Shown piece by piece: positions 29,351-38,856 of a stretch of DNA of 64,000 nucleotides (the stretch's first letter is position 1; every line of letters starts with the position of its first letter). The stretch comes from UBA5951 sp012269555 (GTDB lineage: Bacteria > Pseudomonadota > Alphaproteobacteria > Puniceispirillales > Puniceispirillaceae), in contig JAYQTS010000012.1 of the NCBI GenBank assembly GCA_038147755.1, positions 1 through 64,000 of the forward strand. The letters are read 5' to 3'. The position numbers were made by a program, and so were the translations under genes. Below the pieces are notes generated by a model. That model saw only the letters and a program-made list of their open reading frames with translations. It had not been told where the DNA came from and ran no database searches.

Positions 29351-30324
29351 ATGAAACAAATAGTTTATAATTCAATTATTGCGTTTTTTGCTTCACTAGT
29401 GACATTACTTAATTTAAGTTTTGCAGCGGCATCAACACCATTAGTGTCATCTGAATGGCTCTCAAAAAACCTTGAAGCGCCAGATTTATTAATAATCGAT
29501 TTAAGGAATTCGATTGATGGTGGTGGATATGAAACGTATTTAGAGGGTCATATACCTGGGTCTATTCATTCAGATTATATGAAAGCAGGATGGCGTGTAG
29601 CAAGAAATGGCATACCAGGGCTGATACCATCGGAAAAAGAATTTCAAAACTTGCTCGTTCAATAGGAGTGAACCAAAATTCTCATGTCATCCTAGTCCCA
29701 GCAGGAGTATCTTCAACAGATTTTGGCTCATCAGCGAGGGCATATTGGACATTCAAATCGTTTGGGCATGAGAAAGTTTCTATATTAAATGGGGGTTGGG
29801 TCAATTGGAAAAAGACTTACCCTAGTCAAATAGAAACAGGCGCCCCGATTGCCCCTCTAACAGGTAATTTCGTAGCCTCACTAGCAACTAATGATTATAT
29901 TGATACAAATGGAGTGGAGCAGATTGTCAAAGATAAGTCATCTCAAGTCATACTACTTGATGGAAGGCCTGAGAAGCAATTTTGGGGTGAAGAAAAACAT
30001 CCAAAGGTTCTTGCCGCTGGACATATACCAGGCGCAAAATTGCTCACACAATCAGAGGCGTATGATGAAATAAATAATAGTTTAAAACAGATAGAGGCTT
30101 TGGATGAAATATACGGTGATATATCTAAAAAACCAGTGGTAAGTTATTGTAACACAGGTCATTGGGCTGCCATGAATTGGTTTGTATTATCCGAGTTACT
30201 TGGAAATAAGAACGTTTTATTGTATGACGGTTCGATGGTAGAATGGACACAAGATTCCACTCGTCCATTGGTAAAAGAAAAATCAAATTTTATGAAAATT
30301 AAAGAATTTTTTCGTCTTGGGTGA
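29351..30324 (+). CDS. Exported two-domain sulfurtransferase (rhodanese; one frameshift)
   Basis: About 323 residues. A signal peptide (about residues 1-27, ending in SFAAAS) is followed by two rhodanese domains. The first is inactive-type (IIDLRNSIDGGGYE, then GHIPGSIHSDYM); the second carries the catalytic cysteine in SYCNTGHWAAMNW and begins ILLDGRPEKQFWG. A frame change near 29645-29655 (EFQNLLV, then ARSIGVNQNSHVIL) joins the parts. The family moves sulfane sulfur from thiosulfate or mercaptopyruvate to thiol acceptors; export places it in the periplasm. It overlaps or touches the YeeE/YedE transporter gene downstream, and a Cys-tailed peptide follows, suggesting one sulfur-handling operon. 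Confidence 0.85.
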
Positions 30325-30325
30325 C

Positions 30326-31468
30326 ATGTCAAACAATCTTTTTTTTGAACATGATACTTACAAAATTAAGCAAGGAAATAAAATAGATTACTATTTTTTG
30401 AGCATTCTTGGCCTAATAACTTTTGTTATTGCTGGTTTTGTTTCTCTCGATACTGGAAGTAAGGGTTTAGCCCTTTTTTTCTTGGGAGGATTGTTGGGTA
30501 TAGTTTTTATTTTTTTCCAATATGGTTTTGCCTCCGGCTGGCGAAAGTTTATAATAAATGGTGATACCCGTCCAATCGGGTATCACTTTTTATTAATAGG
30601 CTTTTGTAGTTTCGCGTTTCTCCCGATAAGTTATTTAGGACTGGGCTCTTCTGGCAGTTTTGCGCCAATATCTGTTTCACTCTTGATTGGCTCATTTATA
30701 TTTGGAATAGGTATGCAGCTTGCGAATGGATGCGGATCTGGTGTCTTGTTTGCGTACGGTAGCGGTTCCGGACGAATGATTTATGCTCTGCCAGGGTTTA
30801 TAATTGGCTCAGTAGTTGGAAGCTTAATTTTACCAATAGTTTTAGATTGGGGTGCATTGAACCCAGTAATTATCGGTGGGTCATCAAGTTTACCTATTTA
30901 TCTTTTGTCAAACCTCTTTTTAATTTTTAGCATAGTGACCATTTTTTTTACATTGGCACTTAGGTCTGGAAGAAAACTTAGCCAAAGGAGTCTTATTGGG
31001 ACTGTACTAATTGCTCTCTTATGTATTCTTGTTTTTATTATATCCGGACATCCTTGGGGCGTAACATTTGGATTTACAGTTTGGGGCGGTAAGATAGCTA
31101 TGTTAGCAGGAATACCAATTGATAAAACTGTTTTTTGGCAATGGCCAGGACCAGCCCTAGCATTAAAGCAATCTGTTTTTGCAGACGTAAGTAGCCTAAT
31201 GAATTTTGGAATGATTATCGGGGCAAGTTTGTTTGCATCGATTACTGCAAGTTTTGCACAGCAGCCATGGCCACCATTTCGTCAATTAGTAGCCGCTATG
31301 ATTGGTGGTCTATTGATGGGCATAGGTGCAAGATTGGCCTTTGGGTGCAATATTGGTGCATTTGTCGCTGGAATTTCTTCGGGTAGCCTTCATGGATGGT
31401 TGTGGGCATTTTTCGCTTTATTTGGAAGTTGGTTAGCTATGAGAATTAGACCATATTTTGGATTTTAA
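30326..31468 (+). CDS. YeeE/YedE (TsuA-like) sulfur-compound transporter
   Basis: A 380-residue membrane protein with about ten hydrophobic segments. The family motifs with conserved cysteines are present twice: GMQLANGCGSGVLFAYGSGS at about 133-152 and GARLAFGCNIGAFVAGISSG at about 335-354. In TsuA such cysteines line the path by which thiosulfate enters. The ATG at 30326 follows the sulfurtransferase stop by one base; a TTG at 30317 overlaps that gene and is less likely. The neighbouring exported rhodanese and Cys-rich peptide fit uptake of thiosulfate- or persulfide-type sulfur. Substrate is inferred from the family. Confidence 0.88.
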   Translation: MSNNLFFEHDTYKIKQGNKIDYYFLSILGLITFVIAGFVSLDTGSKGLALFFLGGLLGIVFIFFQYGFASGWRKFIINGDTRPIGYHFLLIGFCSFAFLPISYLGLGSSGSFAPISVSLLIGSFIFGIGMQLANGCGSGVLFAYGSGSGRMIYALPGFIIGSVVGSLILPIVLDWGALNPVIIGGSSSLPIYLLSNLFLIFSIVTIFFTLALRSGRKLSQRSLIGTVLIALLCILVFIISGHPWGVTFGFTVWGGKIAMLAGIPIDKTVFWQWPGPALALKQSVFADVSSLMNFGMIIGASLFASITASFAQQPWPPFRQLVAAMIGGLLMGIGARLAFGCNIGAFVAGISSGSLHGWLWAFFALFGSWLAMRIRPYFGF

Positions 31469-31473
31469 TATCT

Positions 31474-31632
31474 ATGTTTAAGTCACCTAGAAATGTGCAT
31501 CTAATTTTGCTCTTACTAATATTTCTTCTAAGTAGTTTAGATCATTTAACGAGCCCTGTAACTGAAAGTATTGCAGCTCCAGCTGATGACGCATCTGCTT
31601 GCGCTCCCTGTGGTGCGCCCTGTCCTGAATAA
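31474..31632 (+). CDS. 52-residue exported peptide with C-terminal CAPCGAPC motif
   Basis: A small gene starting at ATG 31474, five bases after the YeeE stop, so almost surely in the same operon. The product has a basic start (MFKSPRN), a strongly hydrophobic segment (VHLILLLLIFLLSSL) that is a signal peptide or anchor, a short acidic linker, and a tail CAPCGAPCPE with three cysteines at residues 43, 46 and 50. No other cysteine is present. I know no characterised family. The tail could carry persulfide sulfur between the exported rhodanese and the transporter, or bind a metal ion; both are inference from context. Confidence 0.65.
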   Translation: MFKSPRNVHLILLLLIFLLSSLDHLTSPVTESIAAPADDASACAPCGAPCPE

Positions 31633-31764
31633 AAACTTCTGTTGAGGCTAGAACGGCATTAAAGTCTTGTTTTGAGCATTTTTTTATAAATTATTTTAGT
31701 AATTAAGATTAAGCAAGTGAGGTGGGACCATATTGACCTTAGATTTGAAGTCAGGCAATTATTG

Positions 31765-31792
31765 AACTTATTAGTTACTCATTTAATAAGTT
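31765..31792. repeat. 9-base perfect inverted repeat upstream of the GST gene
   Basis: AACTTATTA (31765-31773) and TAATAAGTT (31784-31792) with a 10-base loop, about 20 bases before the GST start. No T run follows on the plus strand, so it is more likely an operator or a leader hairpin than a terminator of the sulfur operon. Confidence 0.4.
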
Positions 31793-31812
31793 AAAAAAGG
31801 CTAAATAATAAT

Positions 31813-32738
31813 ATGTTGACTCAATTTTTCATCATTATCCGCAGTCACCCATAGCAGAAAAAATTAGGATTACGTTTGGTATAATGGGTCTCGAATGGCA
31901 ATCTGTGCAAATACCCCGTATACCGCCAAAACCATTGTTAATGCCACTCACTGGTGGTTATCGAAGGACACCTGTCCTGCAAATCGGTGCAGACATTTAT
32001 TGTGATAGTCAGTCGATTGCATTTCATCTTGGTAAACAAAAGAGTAAAAAAATTGCATATTCTCAACCCAATAGGGCACTTGAGTTAATTTTGGGAAGTT
32101 TTGGTGAGAGTATCCTATTCAGCCTTACCGTTAGGGTCATACTTACAACATCTATGGGTGTGGCGCCTGAGGATTTTATTAACGACAGAGGTTCTCTTTA
32201 TTTTGAACCCGGATGGACAGTAGAAGAGATGAAGAGCTCGCTACCGAGCATTCTCTTGCAATTACAATCAGCCTTTGAACTAGTAGATCATCATCTCACT
32301 TCACACGGGCCTTATATGAATGGAAAAAATCCAAGTTATGCTGATGCCGTAATACAACACTGTGTTTGGTTTTTGTGTGGAAGATGGGATGGAGGAAAGA
32401 AATTTATCTCTCAATTTAAAGCACTTGTTAAACACCAAGAGCTTATAACCTTGATTGGACACGGCTCTTTTCAAGACTGTACACCGGAGGAGGCATTAGC
32501 AATAGCAAAGAGGCATATCAGTACTGCTCCAAATGGAATAAATTGTGCTTACACTGGAGACATAAAATTAGGCGAAAGAATTCGTATTAGACCAAATGGT
32601 AAAACAGCTGATCCCGATGTTATAGGATCATTACGATATTTGGACCAAAATATTGTAATCATTGATTATGAACATGAAGAAGTTGGACAGATTTCAATTC
32701 ATTTTCCAGTGCTAGGATATCAGATCTCTTCCGTTTAA
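31813..32738 (+). CDS. Glutathione S-transferase family protein (one frameshift)
   Basis: About 309 residues. The thioredoxin-like N domain starts at ATG 31813 (MLTQF) and continues, after adding one T in the run at 31825-31829, as HHYPQSPIAEKIRITFG and then GGYRRTPVLQIGADIYCDS, where R-x-P-V-L and D-S are the glutathione-binding cis-proline and gamma-glutamyl site. The C-terminal helical domain (SYADAVIQHCVWFL) is followed by an extra C-terminal segment of about 80 residues beyond the usual GST length, beta-rich, of unknown role. The substrate is unknown. In many marine Alphaproteobacteria such GSTs act on aromatic or sulfur compounds, but nothing here shows which. Confidence 0.75.
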
Positions 32739-32789
32739 ATTATTAATTCTAAATCAAAAAAACAAATATAGATTTAAAAATTTTCATAC

Positions 32790-33361
32790 TTAGTCTTGCT
32801 TTGGTATTTTGCCTTTAACGGTTAAGGGAATAAGTGATGCCATAAATAAAGCTGTTGCAGGGGCAAAAATAAACACTTTTACATTCACCCATCCCTCATC
32901 ATCTAGCATTCTCCAGGCAAACTCATTTGCAATTGCAAGACAAGTAAAAATAAACTCCATCTAAAAGAGAGTTGCATCCATGTATCATGATTAAGTGAGA
33001 ATTGTTTTCCAAAAAATAACTTCATTATAGGATAATTTTTGGTCCATCCCATCAATAATAATAAAGCAAAGATACTATTAAATAAACTGGTTTGAATTTT
33101 GATAAAAAACGTTTCTTCTGTGATAAATGCAATCGTGACAAATAATATTGAAATAAGTGAGGAAAATAATGGGAAAAATAAAATTGATTTATCTTTAATA
33201 AATTGAATTATCATAAGAATAGACGAGAATAGGATAGCGGCAGCTGCTCCTATGTGTAATGAGAATAAAGTGGTTCCGACAAATAGCGCAGCTAATGGCA
33301 TGATTTGTAACAAAACAGCAGTAAATGGTCTAATACTGATATAACAGCTCTTCAGTTTCAT
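32790..33361 (-). CDS. yciB: Inner membrane septation protein YciB/IspZ (one frameshift)
   Basis: About 190 residues with five membrane helices. MGWTKNYPIMKLFFGKQF and WMQLSFRWSLFF are family motifs. The frame changes near 32945, where adding one T gives TCLAIANEFAWRMLDDEGWV followed by FIFAPATALFMASLIP and a stop at 32790. The usual family end (W-V-N-V-K-V-F) is thus recovered. YciB helps cell division and envelope synthesis coordination. It is transcribed towards the GST gene, converging on it. Confidence 0.85.
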
Positions 33362-33490
33362 AGTACTTTACTTAACATCAAAAATTAAAAAATATTACTT
33401 AAAAAATTTAGATTTATTCTGTCTCTTTTTAATGAGTCATTAAAAATGTAAATGTAGTTTATATATAGTCTAACAAATATAGAAATATAC

Positions 33491-33519
33491 TTGTCATCTA
33501 TATTAATGCGTGTGATAAA
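33491..33519 (+). promoter_or_regulatory. Possible sigma-70-type promoter of phhB operon
   Basis: TTGTCA (33491-33496), a 17-base spacer, and GATAAA (33514-33519), 60 bases before the phhB start. The -35 box matches the consensus at 5 of 6 bases and the -10 box at 4 of 6. It lies in the divergent gap between yciB and phhB. Confidence 0.35.
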
Positions 33520-33578
33520 GTCACGTATTTAGAAAAAGAGAAAACTAATTAGTAAGAAAACATTCTTCGGAGAAAAAA

Positions 33579-33890
33579 TTGTCATTATTATTAGATGATA
33601 AAGCTCTTAAAAACCTTAAATTGGAAAAGAATAGTTGGTCATTTGAAACTGATGATAAGGCAATGAATATACAACTAAAGTTTGATGGATTTAGTTCTGC
33701 TATGGGATTTATGATGCAAATTGCTATAATTGCTGATAAAATGAATCATCATCCTGAATGGTCTAACGTTTATAGCACGGTGAAAATAAGACTGACTACG
33801 CACGATGCAGGTGGTATTACAGAACTTGATGAAGAACTAGCTAAAAAGATTGATAAAATAGCGTTGCAATTAGGTGCGATAAGCATTTAA
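33579..33890 (+). CDS. phhB: Pterin-4a-carbinolamine dehydratase
   Basis: A 103-residue PCD/DCoH protein. The substrate-binding signature is MNHHPEWSNVYSTVKIRLTTH in parts (MNHHPEWSNVY, then LTTHDAGG), with the catalytic histidine pair HH-P and the later H. It recycles 4a-hydroxytetrahydrobiopterin formed by aromatic amino acid hydroxylases. No phenylalanine hydroxylase gene is in the window, as is often the case. It starts with TTG at 33579 after CGGAG; its TAA overlaps the ATG of the next gene by one base, so it is coupled to the TSUP transporter. Confidence 0.93.
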   Translation: MSLLLDDKALKNLKLEKNSWSFETDDKAMNIQLKFDGFSSAMGFMMQIAIIADKMNHHPEWSNVYSTVKIRLTTHDAGGITELDEELAKKIDKIALQLGAISI

Positions 33891-34644
33891 TGTCTGAATT
33901 TGCATCTGAATATTACTGGACAATCATTGCAAGCTCATTTTTTCTCGCTGGAATTGTAAAAGGAACACTTGGCCTAGGCTTGCCAACCACAGCAATTACC
34001 ATCCTAACGTTTTTTTTGCCCCCTTTAGATGCGGTGATGATAAACGTTATCCCTGTTTTAATTTTGAATAGCTGGCAATATTATCAAGCTGAAAACCATC
34101 TTTTTGTATTAAAAAATATTGGCGTTTGGCTGCTTGGATGATTGCAAGTCTTGCCGTGTTTTCTTTCGTAACTGTTCATTTATCGAGTGAACTAATCAAG
34201 CTCTGGATAGGAGTTGGTATATTAAGTTTTCTAATTACAAATTTAAAGGGCAAGGGCTGGTATATTCGACCTGAAAAAATGATGGTTTGGCAACCATTTG
34301 TTGGGATCATTTCGGGTTTTGTTGGAGGTCCAACGGTACTGTGGGCCATTCCTCTAACTATTTATCTCATAGCTGCTAAGATCCCAAAACGTGAATTTGT
34401 AGATACAATGGGTTTTTTATTGTTAGTAGGATGCGTACCTGTTTTGTTTGGCTACATATCCACCGAGGTTTTAGTGTTATCCGAAATTTGGTTTCCAAGT
34501 CTCGTTGCAACCCTGGTAGCTACTGTTGGCTTTGTTTTGGGGCAATCAATAAGAGAAAAAATATCGACTGATTTATTCAGAAATCTTTTATTATGGATGT
34601 TCTTCATCATGGGAATGCGAATGATAGCAGAGGCATTTTTATAA
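33890..34644 (+). CDS. TSUP (TauE/SafE) family permease (one frameshift)
   Basis: About 250 residues with seven to eight membrane helices. The N-terminal half has GIVKGTLGLGLPTTAITILTF (written here as GIVKGTLGLG and PTTAITILTF), the family signature. The frame changes in the TTT run near 34122-34126, where adding one T gives GVLAAWMIASLA and continues to the second half with the repeated motif GIISGFVGGPTVLWAIPLT. Members export or import sulfonates, sulfoacetate or sulfite; the substrate here is unknown. It starts directly on the phhB stop. Confidence 0.8.
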
Positions 34645-34658
34645 AAGGATTATTATAA

Positions 34659-35561
34659 TTGAGTAATAAAGCCTGGTATTTTTATTATCCTTGTCATTCA
34701 TATGGGGGGCTCTTTTTATTTTATCGGTGAGGGTGTAAAACTTGTTCCACCCCTTACACTTGTTTGGTACAGAATTTTTTTCGCAGGGCTTACCTTATAT
34801 TTAGTTATATGGTGGACTAGAGGAGTATTACCAAAACAGCTAGAATTCTGGATTAAAGTCTCTATTATGGCGGGCTTAAATAACATTGTCCCCTTTACGC
34901 TTATTGCCTGGGGCCAGAAAACCATAAGTGGCGGCCTTGCTGCAATTTTAAACTCTAATACAGCATTTGCAGCAGTATTTATTGCGGCAGTTTTTGTTTC
35001 TTCAGAAAAATTAGACATTAGAAGAGTAATCGGAACCTTGGTCGGTATTTTAGGGGTGATTTTAGTAATTGGTCTGGATGTTTTAAACGAGATAACACTC
35101 ACCTCACTTAGCCAATTAGCAGTTTTACTCGCTTCTGTTAGTTATGCGTTGGCAAGTGTCTGGGGGCAAACTCAACTCTCAGTTTATGAGCCCAAAGAAA
35201 TAGCTTGCGGAACTTTATTAGTAGGATCTGTAATTATTGCACCTTTTGTATTATTTGTTGACGGGGTTCCTGAATTAACTGTGTTTAAATTAAAACTTAT
35301 ATTAATCATTTTTGGCTTAAGTATAGTTGGAACGGCTTTGGCTTAAGTTGTTTATTTTCGAATTCTGGAATTGGCTGGTGCATCTAACTTGATGCTTGTT
35401 ACAGTTATTGTGCCAGTTTTCGCTATTTTGATTGATGCAGTTCTTCTTGAAAATGGATTTCAATGCAAACTTTTGCTGGGTTTGTTGTAATAAGCTTCGG
35501 TTTGTTATTAATTGATGGAAGAATCTTCTGGACTATTGCAAAAAAGTTAAAACCCAAATAA
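34659..35561 (+). pseudogene. EamA/DMT-family exporter with two frameshifts and one stop
   Basis: Reads as a ten-helix drug/metabolite transporter of about 300 residues once corrected. The start is probably TTG 34659 (LSNKAWYF), a missing T near 34680 leads into FIWGGSFYFIGEGV, typical of the family start; the second EamA domain runs from about 35090. At 35347 a TAA stands where the family has a tyrosine (GTALA, stop, VVYFRIL), and near 35450 another shift leads to WISMQTFAGFVVISFG and the end LLLIDGR...at 35561. Since a substitution as well as shifts is needed, real inactivation is possible here. It overlaps azlD tail to tail by 29 bases. Confidence 0.6.
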
Positions 35562-35850
35562 TTGATAAACCGGATATAATGGTGATTGCTGTGGAGCGTG
35601 TAAAGTAAGCAACTAAGATTGCAACAATAGCAGCTTCAATTCTCAAGTTATCTTGAATTATTATATTTCCAGTCTCTTCCGAAATAAAAATTGCGGGAAT
35701 GATTATTGCACTCAAAACAGATACAGGTACAAATTTCATTGCTAATTGAAACCAGGGTGGCATATTTTTAGGCATTAATGGCGAAAGAGGCAGAAATCGA
35801 GTGCCAAAAGTAAAACAACCAGCGCATATAATTGCCAGCCATACGCTCAT
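35533..35850 (-). CDS. azlD: AzlD-type small subunit of branched-chain amino acid exporter
   Basis: A 105-residue membrane protein with four hydrophobic segments (TRFLPLSPL, then PPWFQLAMKFVPVSVLSAIIIPAIF in parts, then VAYFTRSTAITIISG), the usual size and motif set of AzlD. With AzlC it exports branched-chain amino acids or their analogues. Its ATG overlaps the azlC stop by 4 bases, so both are made together. The end overlaps the EamA gene on the other strand. Confidence 0.88.
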   Translation of the reverse strand: MSVWLAIICAGCFTFGTRFLPLSPLMPKNMPPWFQLAMKFVPVSVLSAIIIPAIFISEETGNIIIQDNLRIEAAIVAILVAYFTRSTAITIISGLSIIWVLTFLQ

Positions 35851-36584
35851 TTTATTTCCTTAATTATATCTCTATCAGTTTTTTTTAGATAGCTGCTGAC
35901 TGTCCCAGCTATAATACCACAAAAAGCAGCCGCTAGTAGCCAAAGATTGAACGGAAGAAATTGAAATATCAAAGCAGCTAAACCTGCAGAAATAGCAGCT
36001 AATATTTGTGGAAAATGAGTTAGAGATGGAATAACAACTGCAATAAAGGTAAGAGGAACCGCAAATTCAAGTTGAAAACTGTCAGGAATTGTAGGACCAG
36101 ATAGTATTCCTATCGCCGTAGAGAGTTGCCAACAAAACCATAATATAAGGCCGCTTCCTAATAAATGATAATGCATGAAATCTGAAGCAGGTTTTTGAGT
36201 ATATCTCTGGTGAGATACAGCAAAAGCTTCATCTGTTAACAGATATCCGAGTGCAAAGCGCCAATATAGTGGAAGATGTCGTAAATATTCAGACATTACC
36301 ACGCTATATAGCAGATGGCGTAGATTAACTGCGCTCACTGTTGTGACCAACACAGTGAAGGGAGTGGCAGTAGCATATAGTTGTGTGAACACAATTTGGC
36401 TAGCACCACCAAATAAGATTGAAGACATAAAGAAAGTCTGTAGTGGACTAAGACCAGCTTCTAGACCGATTATACCAAATACAATGCCGAACGGTATCAC
36501 ACCGATTTGAAGCGGAAGACCGTCTTTTAGGCCTAAAAAAAATTCACTTACAGCCGAATTATTATGCGCAAATTTATTGGTCAT
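35847..36584 (-). CDS. azlC: AzlC-type large subunit of branched-chain amino acid exporter
   Basis: A 245-residue membrane protein. The AzlC signatures are GLKDGLPLQIGVIPFGIVFG (about 17-36), then SSILFGGASQIVFTQL and the loop NLRHLLYSVVMSEYL with DEAFAVSHQRY. About six to eight helices. It is translated together with AzlD and divergent from pgk, 136 bases apart. No Lrp-type regulator lies next to it. Confidence 0.92.
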   Translation of the reverse strand: MTNKFAHNNSAVSEFFLGLKDGLPLQIGVIPFGIVFGIIGLEAGLSPLQTFFMSSILFGGASQIVFTQLYATATPFTVLVTTVSAVNLRHLLYSVVMSEYLRHLPLYWRFALGYLLTDEAFAVSHQRYTQKPASDFMHYHLLGSGLILWFCWQLSTAIGILSGPTIPDSFQLEFAVPLTFIAVVIPSLTHFPQILAAISAGLAALIFQFLPFNLWLLAAAFCGIIAGTVSSYLKKTDRDIIKEIK

Positions 36585-36720
36585 ACTTCAATTTTCGTTG
36601 ATAAAAAGAACAAAAATAGAATTGTTTTAGATCGTATCATTTTTTAGCATGCTTTATTGTACTTAAGAGATTATAGATGTAATTCAATAACACTATTTAA
36701 TTCAAGAGGATCTTAAAAAA

Positions 36721-37920
36721 ATGATAAATCACTATGAAGTGATTGATGTGAAGCAGGCAAGAAACAAAAAGATCATCATGCGTGTTGATTTTAATGTACC
36801 AATGCAAGATGGGAAAATTTTAGATGATACCAGGATAAAGCGGGTGATACCTGGATTGAAAATGCTTGCAGATTGCGCAAAGCAAATCTTTTTAGTTACA
36901 CATTTAGGAAGACCCAGGGGAATTCCAAGCTCCGAGTTTTCAGTGCAACCATTACAGGAATATCTTAAAGGTGCATTATCTCGCAATGTTAGTTTTACTC
37001 CATATGTTGACGATGTAACAAAATTATCAGAAATATTGGAAAAAAAAGAAAAAATATGTTTGCTTGAGAACTGTCGTTTTTATCCTGGTGAGGAAAAAAA
37101 TGATGCGGAGTTAGCTCGAAATTTTGCAAAAGTGGCTGACATTTATGTAAATGATGCATTTTCTTGCTCTCATCGTGCGCATGCATCGATTCAGTCGATT
37201 ACTAAATTCCTTCCAAGTTATGCTGGTCCCGTGCTTGCAAAAGAATTAGCGGCTCTTCACAGTGCATTGGAAAATCCAGGAAGACCTGTTGCTGCTTTTG
37301 TGGGAGGTGCAAAAATATCAACAAAGTTATCAGTATTAGAAAATTTGATTACTAAAGTTGATAAATTATTACTGGCTGGAGGAATGGCAAATACTTTTCT
37401 CGCATCAAAAAAAATTCCAGTTGGTGCCTCGTTATATGAACCAGATTTGATTCAAAAAGCCAATATGATTTTGAGCTTAGCTAAAGAAAAAAAGTGCCAA
37501 ATAATTTTGCCGATTGATGGTGTTGTGAGTACAAGCCTTAAACCAGGAGGCATGTCATATCTGCGTGTTAATGGAACGGTAAAAGATGATGAAATGATAT
37601 TGGATATTGGTCCTGAGTCTATTGCATTATTTAAACAGCATATAAGTGAATGCAAAACTTTATTATGGAATGGTCCAGCAGGCGCATTTGAGATTGCCCC
37701 TTACGATGAGGGTAGTAAATTACTCGGAGAATATATTGGTAAAAGAACAAATTCTGGTCAGCTTATAAGTATTGCAGGTGGGGGGGATACTGTAGCTGCT
37801 GTTAATCTAGCTGGTGTGGCTGGAGAGATAAGTTATCTGTCACTTGCAGGTGGGGCATTTCTTGAGTGGATTGAAGGAAAATCTCTTCCAGGTGTTGAAG
37901 CATTGCGCCTATCAGATTAA
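36721..37920 (+). CDS. pgk: Phosphoglycerate kinase
   Basis: A complete 399-residue enzyme. The substrate loop MRVDFNVPMQDGKI is at about residues 20-33, HLGRPRG at about 61-67, the basic patch at SCSHRAHAS, and the nucleotide-binding C domain has GGAKISTKL, GGMANTFL and the hinge/active-site loop LWNGPAGAFE, then GGGDTVAA. It makes ATP from 1,3-bisphosphoglycerate in glycolysis, or works in reverse in gluconeogenesis, which fits lactate use by this cell. A good ribosome site (AGAGGA) lies 9 bases upstream. Usually next to gap; here it stands alone. Confidence 0.97.
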   Translation: MINHYEVIDVKQARNKKIIMRVDFNVPMQDGKILDDTRIKRVIPGLKMLADCAKQIFLVTHLGRPRGIPSSEFSVQPLQEYLKGALSRNVSFTPYVDDVTKLSEILEKKEKICLLENCRFYPGEEKNDAELARNFAKVADIYVNDAFSCSHRAHASIQSITKFLPSYAGPVLAKELAALHSALENPGRPVAAFVGGAKISTKLSVLENLITKVDKLLLAGGMANTFLASKKIPVGASLYEPDLIQKANMILSLAKEKKCQIILPIDGVVSTSLKPGGMSYLRVNGTVKDDEMILDIGPESIALFKQHISECKTLLWNGPAGAFEIAPYDEGSKLLGEYIGKRTNSGQLISIAGGGDTVAAVNLAGVAGEISYLSLAGGAFLEWIEGKSLPGVEALRLSD

Positions 37921-37972
37921 ATAAAAAAGGTATAACAAAATTTATTGAGATTAGTGATAGGGGTATTTATTG

Positions 37973-38617
37973 ATGTATTATGATAATCCATTTAAAACTC
38001 GTCTGCCAGAGCCCCATGAAGCGTTGCCTGGCAGATTACAGGAAATTAAGACATCGGATTTTCACAATGTTTTGAATACGCCTTTGCACCCGCCTTTTGC
38101 GGATAATTTTGAAAAACTAGTTGTTGGTATGGGATGTTTTTGGGGCGCGGAAAGATTATTTTGGCAGTGTAACGGCGTATTCAGCACTGCTGTTGGTTAT
38201 GCAGGCGGGCAAACGCCTAATCCAACCTATGAGGAGGTTTGCTCAGGTCGTACAGGACATACTGAGGCAGTGCTTATTATCTTTGACCCATCTGTTATAT
38301 CTTTAAATAGTTTGCTTACTATTTTTTGGGAAGAGCATAATCCAACGCAATATATGAGACAAGGTAACGATAGAGGAACTCAATATCGTTCTGCACTATA
38401 TGCAGTTGACGAAAAACAGCTAAACGCATTTCATAGTTCTTCTACGGTATATCAAAAAGCCTTAACAAAGTCAGGATATAAAAAATACAAACAGAAATAA
38501 AAAAAACTTACCCATTTTTATTATGCGGAAGACTATCATCAACAATATTTGCATAAAGTACCAAACGGTTATTGTGGCCTTTCAGGTTGTGGTATTTCTT
38601 ATGATTATACCTCTTGA
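37973..38617 (+). CDS. msrA: Peptide methionine-S-sulfoxide reductase MsrA (two frameshifts)
   Basis: About 214 residues. The catalytic cysteine is C55 in GMGCFWGAERLFW, followed by VGYAGGQTPNPTYEEVCSG and EEHNPTQYMRQGNDRGTQYRS (shortened here to the first 20: EEHNPTQYMRQGNDRGTQYR). Two single-base changes in A runs around 38475-38510 give KIQTEIKKLTHFYYAEDYHQ and then NGYCGLSGCGISYD, with the resolving cysteines. It reduces S-methionine sulfoxide in oxidised proteins. The ATG at 37973 is preferred over TTG 37970. pgk lies 52 bases upstream. Confidence 0.88.
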
Positions 38618-38676
38618 CCTAAAGGCTTCACAAGGATATAAAATCGGACGTTTATTTGAAGAAATGGTTGAAGTAA

Positions 38677-38802
38677 ATGAAAGTTGTTAGTTCTCTCAAA
38701 ACCATAAAGATGCGCGACCGTAACTGTCAGGTTGTACGCAGACGTGGAAGATTATATGTAATCAATAAAAGAAACCCTCGGCTTAAGGCTCGACAAGGTT
38801 AG
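38677..38802 (+). CDS. rpmJ: 50S ribosomal protein L36
   Basis: A 41-residue protein starting at ATG 38677. It begins MKVVSSLKTIKMRDRNCQVV, continues RRRGRLYVINKRNPRLKARQ and ends in Gly, which is the standard L36 of Alphaproteobacteria. Only one cysteine is present, so it is the zinc-free type without the C-C-C-H metal site. It is so short that gene finders often miss it. It lies alone, between msrA and dld. Confidence 0.95.
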   Translation: MKVVSSLKTIKMRDRNCQVVRRRGRLYVINKRNPRLKARQG

Positions 38803-38856
38803 ATAAAATATCTTTAAATATCCTGCAGCAACATATTTTTAACTTTAAATAATTGG

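Noticed and set aside
38598..38690. Small frame between msrA and rpmJ (starting MIIPLDLKASQGY) as a gene
   Set aside because: It overlaps the end of msrA and the start of rpmJ, has no ribosome site and no recognisable family.
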